NCBI RefSeq assembly: GCF_028769735.1
Contig: NC_088178.1
Coordinates: forward strand, 29,675,357 to 29,739,356
Length of the DNA: 64,000 nt
Direction of reading: 5' to 3'
Origin: Zonotrichia leucophrys gambelii
Taxonomy: Eukaryota; Chordata; Aves; Passeriformes; Passerellidae
Below, in pieces: positions 50,401 to 62,400 of this stretch. Below the pieces are notes generated by a model. That model was not told the origin of the DNA. It searched no databases and saw nothing but the letters and a program-made list of their open reading frames with translations. Position 1 is the first letter of the stretch; every line of letters starts with the position of its first letter. The translations under genes were made by a program, and so were the position numbers.

Positions 50401-53400
50401 TTCTCTGCAAGTGTCGTGTCCTGAGGTGCGAGAGCAAACAGCCACGTGTCACTGTCCCTGAGTGTCACTGCGGGGCGGCGTGCGGAGCAGCATCCGCCGG
50501 GAATGCTGAGCAGCGCCGGCCCCGCTCCGCGCAGGCGGAACCCGGAGCGCATGAGCCGACAAACCTCTTCTACCGCGGCCAAAAAAAAAAGCGAGAGCAC
50601 CCCTGCGAACCGCTCGCCCGGCGGGCAGAACGACTCCTCCATCTGGGCTTCCATAGCTTTGCTTCCCGCTTTCTGTCCCCCAGCCGGCGGCCGCTGTCAC
50701 GCCCCTGTCCCTGCACGTGTGACCGCCCTGCAGCGCCTCGCCCCCTCCCCGTAGCGACATTAATGACCTGCTCTGTGACTCACACTGTGTCCTTCTCTCT
50801 CCCTCTCCTTAACCTTTCCCATCCCGCTTCAACTCCTGGCCATACAGAGAATGAACAGCCTTCCCTCGTTTGGTTTGACAGAGGAAAGTTTTATTTGACT
50901 TTCGAAGGTAAGTAGTGCAAATCACAGCCGGTAACCTCTCGCTCCCCTCGCTCTCTCGCTCCCGGGGTTCCCTTCCAAGGCTCCATCCAATCCAGCTTTC
51001 CGGGCTCCATCCAACCCAGCTGCCCGTGCGGAATGCTATGGCTACTTAGATGACATCGCCAGTCCGACCGGAATCGGTTTGATTTGATTTGGTTTGTGCC
51101 ATTTGTCCCGCTGATCTCTTTTTATTTTTTGCCTCGTTGATTTCATTTTCAAAAAAAAAAAAAAAATCCGGCCCAAGCAAGCCAAAAAGCCCAAAGAAAC
51201 ATTGCGAATATTCCTAGACGGAGGTGAAAACCAGGGAGCGGAGCCGCTTGCGCTGCCGAGAAAGCCGACCCTGCCAGGCTCCCGGAGCTGCTGCGGGCAA
51301 TTCCAGCCCCGAGGAGCCGCTGCCCCCTGCGCTCCTCCGGGCAATTCCAGCCCCAAGGAGCCGCTGCCCCCTGCGCTCCTCCGGGCAATTCCAGCCCCAG
51401 GAGCCGCGTCCGCTGCCCCTGCGCTCCTCCGGGCAATTCCAGCCCCGAGGAGCCGCTGCCCCCTGCGCTCCTCCGGGCAATTCCAGCCCCAGGAGCCGCT
51501 GCCCCCTGCGCTCCTCCGGGCAATTCCAGCCCCGAGGAGCCGCTGCCCCCTGCGCTCCTCCGGGCAATTCCAGCCCCAGGAGCCGCGTCCGCTGCCCCCT
51601 GCGCTCCTCCGGGCAATTCCACCCCCAGGAGCCGCTGCCCCCTGCGCTCCTCCGGGCAATTCCAGCCCCGAGGAGCCGCTGCCCCCTGCGCTCCTCCGGG
51701 CAATTCCAGCCCCGAGGAGCCGCTGCCCCCTGCGCTCCTCCGGGCAATTCCAGCCCCAGGAGCCGCGTCCGCTGCCCCCTGCGCTCCTCCGGGCAATTCC
51801 AGCCCCAGGAGCCGCTGCCCCCTGCGCTCCTCCGGGCAATTCCAGCCCCAGGAGCCGCGTCCGCTGCCCCCTGCGCTGCTCCCGTCCCGCTGTGGGCACG
51901 AAGGGCTCCGGGATGCGTTGGCACTGCCAGCACCGCCCGAGCCGGGCCAGGCTGTGCTGCTGGGGCGCTCGGCTGCAGCTGCTGGAGGTTTGGGGTCCCT
52001 CGTGGATGAGGAGCGCTGGGGAGGGGAAAACCTCCCGATGGTTTGGGGCCGATGGCACCTTCTCCGAGCTGTGTCACATCCCAGAGAGGACAATCCCCCA
52101 GGCTTTGGGGGCAGCCTCATCCTGCAGGCACGGAGCCAACATTTCCTTTTAACAGCAGAAGGAGAGGCAGGGGTTTGCCTGCAGCGGGGAGGGATTCCTG
52201 CAAATCCCAGGGAAGCACCTGGGAGCTGCCGTGGTGCCTGCAAAGGAGGGGCCTGGGGTGGCACTGCCTGGCTGGGGAGCTCAGGAATGGCCCAGGATGG
52301 CAGGGCCTGGCTGCGGATGGAAGGGATGGCCCAGGATGGCAAGCTGCTGGGGAGCTCAGATGGCCAGGATGGCAGGCCTGGCTGGGATAAGTGGCCCAGG
52401 ATGGCAGTGCCTGGCTGGGATGGAGGATGGCCCAGGATGGCAGGGCCTGGCTGTGGATGGAAGGGATGGCCCAGGATGGCAGGGCCTGGCTGTGGATGGA
52501 AGGGATGGCCCAGGATGGCAGGGCCTGGCTGTGGATGGAAGGGATGGCCCAGGATGGCAGGGCCTGGCTGTGGATGGAAGGGATGGCCCAGGATGGCAGG
52601 GCCTGGCTGGGGAGCTCAGCAGTGGCCCAGGATGGCAGTGCCTGGCTGTGGATGGAAGGGATGGCCCAGGATGGCAGGCCTGGCTGGGAGCTCAGGACTG
52701 GCCCAGGTGGCAGTGCCTGGCTGTGGATGGAAGGGATGGCCCAGGATGGCACGCCTGGCTGTGGATGGAAGGGATGGCCCAGGATGGCACAGCCTGGCTG
52801 TGGATGGAAGGGATGGCCCAGGGTGGCAGTGCCTGGCTGTGGATGGAAGGAGTGGCCCAGGATGGCAATGCCTGAGTGGGGAATGGCTCAGGACTGGCCC
52901 AGGATGGCAGTGCCTGGCTGTGGATGGAAGGGATGGCCCAGGATGGCAGGGCCTGGCTGTGGATGGAAGGGATGGCCCAGGATGGCACGGCCTGGCTGTG
53001 GATGAAGGATGGCCCAGGATGGCAGGGCCTGGCTAGAGATGGAACGGGATGGGCCCAGGATGGCAGGCCTGGCTAGAGATGGAAGGGATGGCCCAGGATG
53101 GCAGGGGCCTGGCTGTGGATGAAGGGATGCCCAGGATGGCATGCCTGGTGGGGAATGGCCAGGATGGCAGAGCCTGGCTAGAGATGGAAGGGATGGCCCA
53201 GGATGGCAGGGCCTGGCTGGGAGATCAGGACTGGCCCAGGATGGCAGGGCCTGGCTGTGGATGGAAGGGATGGCCCAGGGTGGCAGTGCCTGGCTGTGGA
53301 TGGAAGGGATGGCCCAGGATGGCAGGGCCTGGCTGTGGATGGAAGGGATGGCCCAGGATGGCACGGCCTGGCTGTGGATGGAAGGGATGGCCCAGGATGG

Positions 53401-56400
53401 CAGTGCCTGGCATGGACTCCTTGGGCTCATGGAGCAAACCCATCCTGGTGACAGTGATGGCTGAGCAGCAGCAGAAGGCAGGGATCGAGTGGTGACCAGG
53501 GGTTTAGGTTCTTCCTTTCCTTCTTTTTCCAAGGTCCCCACTCTGACAATTCCTGCTTTGATGTCCGTACTCTGATGGCATCTCCCTGTTTAGACCCAGG
53601 AGGGCTCACGCAGGAGCTGCTTCCTCCTGGTGCTCGGGGCAGTTTTGGTGTCTCCAGCCAAAATCCCTGTTTGCATTTCCTTTCTCAGGGGCTTGTTGGG
53701 AGCACTGGGAAGAGCTGAGGACAGCAGGGACAGCGTTATCCCTCAGCAGGAACATTCCAGCTCCACATTCCCCTTGCTTCCTCCCCACCAGCACTGCACA
53801 CCTGGGGATCTTCCTGTGCCTTGGAATCTTAACCCTGTACTGGAATTCTTGGGCTTGGTTCTGGTGGTCTGGAGCTGGGGTGGGATTATTCTGGGAATGC
53901 AGGAGTGTGGCACTGCCCCAGGATCATCCCACAGCCCAGCAAGGAGCTGTCTCACTTCCTCATGCTGGATTTCCTCATTGAGCTCTAAATGTTTAAACCC
54001 GACTTGAAAAGAAAAAAATACAACCTTCATGTGCAGGGAAGTGAGAGGAGATCTGCTGAGTTTGGTGTCTGGAACTCAGGGCGTGGAATGCCAGAAGAGA
54101 AATTATGGTTTCCTTCTGGATTTGGTTGTTTTGGGTTTTTTGGGTTTTTTTGGTGGCAAGATCCACGTGCTTGATGAAGGTGGGGCAGTTTGTCCCTGTG
54201 TGGAAGGAGATGTGGTGATGCTCTCATGTTCTGGGATCACTGGCTACTCCACAGCTGCATTTTCCACCTTTTGTAGGGAAAAATAAGGCAAATTAAGCCG
54301 GTCTGCTGCTTATGGTTGGATCCAAAGCTCCATAAAGTGGATTTATTTTTTTCTCTGTTACTATCAGGTCATTTGTGCAACTGAAATGTTTATAAAAATG
54401 ACTTTTGAAGCAGGAGCTGAAAGGCAGGTTTGGGGTGGAGCTGTGCCAGCACAACTGCATTTGTCTCTCAGGTTTCTGGACAATAATTGCAACGCTTATA
54501 ATAGTTTATAGTTTTCTTTCTTTAGTGAAAACATGAGTGTAAAAATTAATTTATTCCCTGAAGCCATGAAGAGAAGGATTTACGGATTCATGAGGGAAGA
54601 GTGGAGGGAACCAAGAACCCCAATTCCACCCACACAGCCTTCAGCCCATTAGAAATGAGGAGGTTTTGTTGTTGTTGCTGCTCAGATGGACTCACATTCT
54701 GCAGCAGCACTGACACAGCCAGAGCACACAGCCTCAAGGGAAATACAGGCTGGATACAGGGAAAAGCTTTTTCCAGCAAGGTGATGAAGTTCTGGAATGG
54801 CTGCCCAGGGAGGTGGTGCAGTCCCCATCGCTGGGGGTGTTTAACACAGCCTGGATGTGGCACTGGGGGCCAGGGTTGAGTTGGGGTGTGGGGCTGGGTT
54901 GGACTCCATGATCTTGGAGGTCTCTTCCAACCCAGTGATTCTGTGAATTTTGGGATTCTGTGAGTCTGTGGTTCTGGGAATTCTGTGAATTTCCAGGTGG
55001 ATGCAGTGGGAATGTCCCACTGCCAGGGTATTGGCTGTGTTTGATGCTCTGAGGGGTCGCTGCTGTGGGTGGGCAGCAAGGATTTGCTCCCAGTGGTGTC
55101 TTTGGGAAGCATTTTCAGAAAATGTTGTCCTGTGTGTCCCCTCAGTCCTGGAGTTTTGGGGTGTGGTGTCCTGTGGTTTTGGGGACCATGCCCTCATCTG
55201 GAACTGTCCGTTCTTCAGTGGGAATTCCAGCAGGGAATCCCTGATGGATATCCTGGGCTGTGGGCTCAGAGCGGGAGGCTCTGGGCTCGTTAGGATAATG
55301 AATGTGTGGCTGTGGGTCTGGTGTGTGGGTGAGGCATCCCAGGAACAGCAGGACCCACTCCCTGAGCACCCCCATCCCGGATTGCAGCTGCAACCCCTCA
55401 TTCCCTGATTCCCCCGGGGGTGGCACCGACAGGGACACGTGTGGCTGCATCAGTGTTTGACACTTTTAGGCTGCATTAGGCACTGCAAGGGAAAATCCCT
55501 CATCTGAGCCTCCAGGAAAGAGCACTTAGGATTTATCCATTAACGTGGGTGCCTCAGGGAGGTGTGAGGGCTCCTCCCTGCTGGTGGAAACCATCATTTC
55601 TCCCATTAATGTCCTCAAACTCAAAGTGTCATTGAAGTGACAGAAGTGCTTCTCCCAGGGGATGTTGCAAATCCCAATTTCCTGCTCCCAACCCCCTGTT
55701 TATTCCCAGAGCAGCAGCAGAGGAGGAAGGGAAGGGACCATTTCTGAGGATAGCCCAAGCAGAAGAGCTCACCATGAACGTGACACGTTTTGCTCAGCTT
55801 TGCTTCCCCCTTATCCTCTGCCTGTGGAAGTGCTGCCCTTCCCAGGGCTGGTGTTGGAATTCCTGTGGTTTTGGAGTTCCTGCAGCTTTGGCTGGAGCTG
55901 GCAGGTGCTCGTGTGCTCTGAGCAAACTCTGGGATGGATATGTCCCCCTTTCCACCTGCCCGGCAGGATGGTGATGGACTGAGGGGGTCCCTGGATAAGC
56001 TGCCCCTCTGGAGTCCTTTGCTGCTCCTTTTTAGCAGATTTGGGGCAAAATAATCCTTGTGCTTCACCCGGTGTACAGGATGTGGTGTTTGAAAAGGTTC
56101 CCAAATGGTGCATTGCAGGAAATGGATGAGGCTGAAGGGCAGGAGTGACCTCTCTAGGATTTTTGGGGTGTCTGTGGGATCAACACCCAGACATCTGGGC
56201 TGATCTTTGGATACTTTCCGTGGGGCAGAGGTGTGGGCTTGGCTGTACCAACACCTTGGTGGTGGGCACAGGACTTGTGGTCCCACAGAGGGTTTCCAGC
56301 ACACCTGGAGCTCCTGAGGAGCACTTGCAGTGATGATTTCATCCTCAATTTTCTTTTGGAAACAACAATTCCTGGCCAGCAAAGGGAAACCTGTGTGTGA

Positions 56401-59400
56401 TTGCAGGGCTGAGTTATTTTAGAGCCTGGCAAGTGTCCAAGGATGCACAGCAACACCAAGGCAAGCTTTTCCCCTTTCCCAAATCACGGAATCCTAGAAT
56501 GGTTTGGTTTGGAAAGAACCTTAAATCTCAGCTCGTTCCAACTTCCACTGTCCCAGGTGGCTCCTGTCCAAGCTGGCCTTGGACACTTCCAGGGATCCAG
56601 GGACAGCCACAATTCCTCTGGACAAGCTGTGCCAGTGCCTCTGTTTTTCCAGGTTTCTGATGATTTGCAGATTTCCTGTGGGGCACTGAGGGTTTCGTGG
56701 AGCGAGCGGGGTGTGGAGGATGCTCCAGGCATCCACAGGGCAGGAGAGCAGCGCAGAGCAGAGTGTGCTGGGGATGGCAGGAGCCCCCTCAGCTCGGGGG
56801 GACATCAGGGGGACACTGCCAGCACCCCGATCCCAGGGTGACACAATGAACCCCCCAGCCCCTCGTTGTGGGCCCCAAAAAGCGACTGCAAAAACTGTCA
56901 TGCAAAGCCTGCCGTGAGGCAGCCCCGCATGCCGCTCCCGCCTGGCCTCCTCCATCCTTTTCTTTGCTTGCTTTCGGCAGCGGGGCGGGGGCAGAGCCAT
57001 TTCCCAAACGTTCTAAAGCCTCATCCGAAGCCTGGGGGGTTCTGGTGGTTCTGTGCCCATGGAGTCAGGCTGGGGGCACGGCGTGGTGCCCGCAGGTGCC
57101 AAGGGGGCTCTTTGCTCTGTTGCAGGCTCGTCACGGGGCCCCAGCCCCCTGACCATGGGGGCACAGGACACCCTGCCCGTGGCCGCCGCCTTCACCGAAA
57201 CCGTCAACGCGTACTTCAAAGGGGCTGACCCCAACAAGTAGGTGCCGACCCCCGGGCTGTCCCTGCTGTGGGGGGAATGAGGGGTTTGTCAGGTGCGCGG
57301 GGGCGTGAACGGCCCTGGAATCCGGCTATCTGGTGAGGGGCGAAGGCCAGGGCCCCTGCGCATCAGAACCCAGCCCCCCTCGGCGTCTTGGCCTCGGGCT
57401 GAGCTGGGGGATAGCTCGGAGCAGCGCGGTGAGAGACGAATTAGGAGGCGACCACTTGCTGGGGGTAAACTGTCGGTTTATTACAGAAGAACCAACAAGG
57501 AGGGGAAACACCCAGCAAATGGCCCCGAACAGGGGGCGGGAGAGGGTTTTAAGGGAAAAGGGGGGAAGAAGGCAGGGAAACCCGGCTATCCAATAGAAAT
57601 ACATATTTGGAGGTACGAAACATAACTGATATACTAAAGTAACCAACTGTTATAAATCATAGGAGGGGCTCCGGGGCTACAGCCAACCATACCTCCCAGA
57701 GAAAAGAAAATTCTCGAAACCTGGGAGGAGAAAAAGAGTGATTGACTGAGCCCAAGGAGGAAACAACTTTCACTTTATAAGAGAAACCAAGGGAGGAGCA
57801 GTTTCATTTCCATAGCAACCTAACTGGCAGGGTAGCAGCAGGAAGTAATACAGAAAATGGGGGGAGCAAACTAACGAATTTATGAACACACCACAGCAGT
57901 CAGGGATGAGGAGGGGACTGAGGCCTTCCTCTGGCTCTGGTTCAGGGCATTTTCCACATGCCTTCTGCCCCAGCTGGGCAGCCAGAAACTGATGCCTTGT
58001 GCAGGCTGCCCTAGAGCAGAGTCACAGAATAAAGCAGGGATTGACTCCAAGGATCTCCTCCATTGATCCCCCTTGGGCAGCACCAGAGCCCAGCCAGGGC
58101 TGCACCCAAGATGAACCAAAATGGCCCCAAAATGCACGAGGGGCACGGGCTCTGTCCCTGGGATCAGTTCTGCTCCATTTGCACCTTGCAGTTCATTGTC
58201 CCATCCCAGCTTTAGCCCAGGCAGTCCCACCCTGCTTGTTTTTCTCTCTCCAGCCCACGGGGTTTGTGCTCTGGGCTGAGATTTGGGTCATTTGTCCTTG
58301 GTGCCCAGCTGGAGCAGGAATTGTTTTGTCTCCTGCTCTGTGCACAGAGCTCAGCATCCCTGATGTGAGCCCAGCCCCACACACTAAAGCAGCACAGAAT
58401 GTGAAAATACAAAAGCCAAAACCTGGGGCATCAGGACAGGAGATGCTGTGGCCTGGGGTGTCCAGGGGCAGGACACTGCTGTGGTGCCCCATTTAAAAAT
58501 GTCCCTGCTGTGGGAAAGGGAGGTGAGGACTTTGTGTGAGGAATCTCAGAGAGCAGCACAGGAAGGGTGGCAGGGGGGCTGCAGCCTTCCCCTCCCGTGC
58601 CTGGCCAAAATGGGATGGCATTCAACAGAAATTTGGAGGGGTTTCCCACCTATATTTTAAGACTTCTAATAGATAAAACCCAAGAGGGCAGACCAAAGAC
58701 AAAATAATTTCACTGAAATACTGAATGATAGCAAAAATAAGAAGCTTCAGAAAGGGTTTATTTAAGACCATCCCTTTCAGCCCTTGTGCTGCTTCTGCTC
58801 TCTCTGAGGCCCCCAGGGGCGCAGGTGTGTCGGGTGGGGAGGGGGCACTGTCCCCATGGTGCAGCCCCCCCTCGCTGCTGCATGGTGAGCCCCCTTTGCT
58901 CCCCCTGGCTCTGCGCGCCGGGCGCTGCAGGTGCATCGTGAAGATCACGGGGGAGATGGTGCTGTCCTTCCCGGCGGGCATCACCCGACACTTCGCCAAC
59001 AACCCCGCCCCGGCCGTGCTCACCTTCCGCGTGCTCAACTTCAACCGGCTGGAGCACGTCCTGCCAAACCCCCAGCTGCTCTGCTGGTAAGTGTTCCCCA
59101 GCAGCGTCCCGGGGAGGGCGGCATTCCGGGAAAACGGGGAGTTGGCAGAAATACACGGCCTCAAGTGTGTTCCTTGGGAGGTGCACTGATTGTGGGAGTG
59201 AAACTCTCAAACACTCAAACACCTGATGAAATCCCAGAATGGTTTGGGTTGATAGATCATCAGGATTATCCTGGTATCAGGATTATGCCATGGGCAGGGA
59301 CACCTCCCATGTCCCAGGCTGCTCCAAGCCTTGTCCAGCCTGGCCTTGGGCACTGCCAGGGATCCAGGGGCAGCCACAGCAAATCTGGGAATTCCATCCC

Positions 59401-62400
59401 AGCCCCTCCCCACCCTCCCAGGGAACAATTCCCAATTCCCAATCTCCCATCCATGGCTGCTCTCTGGCACTGGGAGCCATTCCCTGTGTGCTGTCCCTCC
59501 ATCCCTGTCCCCAGCCCCTCTCAGCTCTCCTGGAGCCCCTGCAGGCCCTGCCAGGGCTCTGAGCTCTCCCTGGATCCTTCTCCTCTCCAGGTGAGCACCC
59601 CCAGGTGTCCCAGCCTGGCTCCAGAGGGGCTCCAGCCCTGCAGCAGCTCCAGGGCTTCCTCTGGATCTCTCCAGGTGCTGCTGATGTTGTCCCCAGGGCT
59701 GGGGCAGCTCTGCAGGTGGGGCCTCACCTGGGAGGAACAGAGGGACAGAATCACCCCTGGGGGATCAGCCCAGGGCTTGGAGGGCTCTGAATCCCAGTGG
59801 AGATGGATCAGGACAAGCCAGAGCTGGGTGGGAGGGAGCCAATGTTCCCCTGGAGGTGGGACTGAGTGCAGACCCTGTGCTGTGTAGAGCAGCCCTGTCC
59901 TGCCCAGGCAGGTTATCCAAAGGGTTCCTTCTCCTCTGTGCAGTGACAGCGTGCAGAGTGACTCCAACTCCAAGGAGTTCTGGGTCAACATGCCAAATCT
60001 GATGACTCACCTAAAGAAGGTATCGGAACAGAAACCTCAAGCCACCTATTACAATGTGGATATGCTCAAATACCAGGTAGGGGTTTTTTTGTGAGATAAA
60101 ACCGTGCCAAAAAAAATTTAAAAATAGAAGTGTGCTGATTATGGCTGTAAAAATGGTCAATGTAAAATAAAAAATGGTAAATGTAAAATAAAAAATGGTA
60201 ATGTAAAAGATGGTGTTTCCCTAGTGCAGAGTGGGGCTAATGTGAGGTGGGGGCTTGTTGTCCCACTGTCCCTTCTGTGTGGCCCTGGGTTGTCTGGCTT
60301 TAAGCCCAGTACTGAATTCAGGGGGAATTCAAGGTGTTGCCTCCAAGTGCGATGTCCGCGTCTGTAAAATGGGATTTCTCCCTTCAGCCCTACGGAAACT
60401 AAATGTTTTTTCTGTCATTTTGGAAGGTGTCTGCCCAGGGTATTCAGTCTACTCCATTAAACCTTGCAGTGAGCTGGCGGTGTGACCCTGCAAGCACTGA
60501 CCTGCGCATCGACTACAAATACAATACAGAGGCAATGACCACGCCTGTAGCTCTAAACAACGTCCAGTTCCTCGTCCCCGTCGACGGAGGAGTAACCAAA
60601 CTGCAAGCTGTGCTTCCTCCTGCTGTCTGGTAGGGATTGCTCCTCCTGTCCCTGCCCAGAACCCCCATCCTGCTGCAGGGGGTCTGTGGGTGGGAGCTGG
60701 GGACACGCTGGGGACCCAAACCTGCCCTCCTCTTGTAGGAGGAAATGTTAACCCCACTCTGATTCCCTTTCTCTTGCCATTCCCACAGGAAAACGGTCAG
60801 GGATGAAGGGACATGTGCAGGCAGCAGAGCATCAGCCCTTATTTTGTGTTTTGGCTGCTTTACCCAGGGTTTAGAGGGATGCACAGGCAGGCCCTGGCAC
60901 AGGTGCCCAGAGCAGCTGGGGCTGTCCCTGGATCCCTGGCAGTGCCCAAGGCCAGGCTGGACACTGGGGCTGGAGCACCTGGGACAGTGAAGGTGTCCCT
61001 GCCGTGGCACTGGATGAATTTTAAGGTCCCTTCCAACCCAAGCAGTCTGGGATTCTGGGATCCATGGAAGGATGTGTGGCTGTCGCTGCCGTAGGCACTG
61101 GCACATTTCCACGTCTCTTGCTCACCTGCAATCCTCATAACAATCATACAAATATTTTGTTTGGAAAATAAAGTCCTTCTAAGACTACAAAGTCCAACCA
61201 TGACTTGAACTTTCACTTGCTGTGAAACCCAAACCCAAGCTCCCAGAATTGCTGCTCCAGAGAGCAGCACCAGAGTAATTCCCCACACCCCAGCCTTTAT
61301 CAAAATTCAAATTACTCCTTGGCAATTCCTTGATTCCTACAGAAATGCTCTTCTCCGTGTGTTTGCAGGAATGCTGAACAGCAAAGGATATTGTGGAAGA
61401 TCCCTGATATCTCTCAGAAGTCAGAAAATGGAGGTAATCCTGCAAATATGCATGTCATTATCTCAGGATCCTTCAGGCAGGCACGGACCCGCTGAGGGTG
61501 CCGGCACATGAGCCCAGGGTCTTGCTGGGGACAAAGCCGTTTAATTTTGGAGCTCAAAAAGCAGGGCTAAGTGCCACCAGCGCTGCTTTGCCAGCCACCT
61601 TGGCATCCCGAGGGGCACTCACACACCGGGCTGGGATGTGGTGGGGTGCCAAGCCCTGAGCGAGGCTGGGGCCCTGTTGGGAGTGTTGCTGTGTCCCACG
61701 GGAGGTTTTCCAGGTGGGAAGCTGCTCCTGGCGCTGGGGTGTGTGAGCAGCCGAATGCTGCTGGGTGGATGAGGGGGTTTGGCTGTGCCCGCCCGGGTGA
61801 TGCTGCGGCTGGGGTGGCGCTTTGCCCGCGCCGGGATGCTCCGAGTGGGCTCACCGGGGTCTGTCCGGTTCCCATCGCAGGTGTGGGGTCGCTGCTGGCG
61901 CGGTTCCAGCTGTCCGAGGGGCCGAGCTCGCCCGCCCCGCTGGCCGTGCAGTTCACCAGCGAGGGCAGCACCCTGTCCAGCTGCGACATCGAGCTGGTGG
62001 GCGCCGGCTACCGCTTCTCCCTCATCAAGAAGAGGTTTGCGGCAGGTGAGTGTCCCCCTGGCAGTGCCAGGGTGCTGGGAGCGCTGGTGCTGTGTGTCCG
62101 TACACTACAGCTCGGGCAGGGGGACAGACGGACAGACTGCGTGAAATAAATCCTGCTGCCACCCGTCTGGTTTATCTGGGCTGTTCGAGGGGCCTGGAAA
62201 GGCCCGAGGTGGCCTTGGGGCAGCCCGCGTATCGAAGGACGAGAAGAGGCTTCAGTTCTTCTTTCGGTTTTTATGTTTATTAATTGTTTATCTAAAAGAT
62301 GTTCTTTCAGCCGAACAGAGATCTGCTCAGCAGCCAGCCATGAGCACACTGTGCTGCCCTCCAGGGCAGCCACGTATCTTTTATACCCATGGTTACGTGT

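Noticed and set aside
50446..50754. 102-aa + strand frame containing [18 protein letters not shown]
   Set aside because: Sits between exons 18 and 19 in a CpG-rich patch, has no acceptor/donor pair that keeps phase with SGIP1, and is not part of the family sequence.
51042..53541. Several 200-397 aa open frames on both strands
   Set aside because: They span the 44-bp and 39-bp minisatellites in SGIP1 intron 19 and have no domain similarity.
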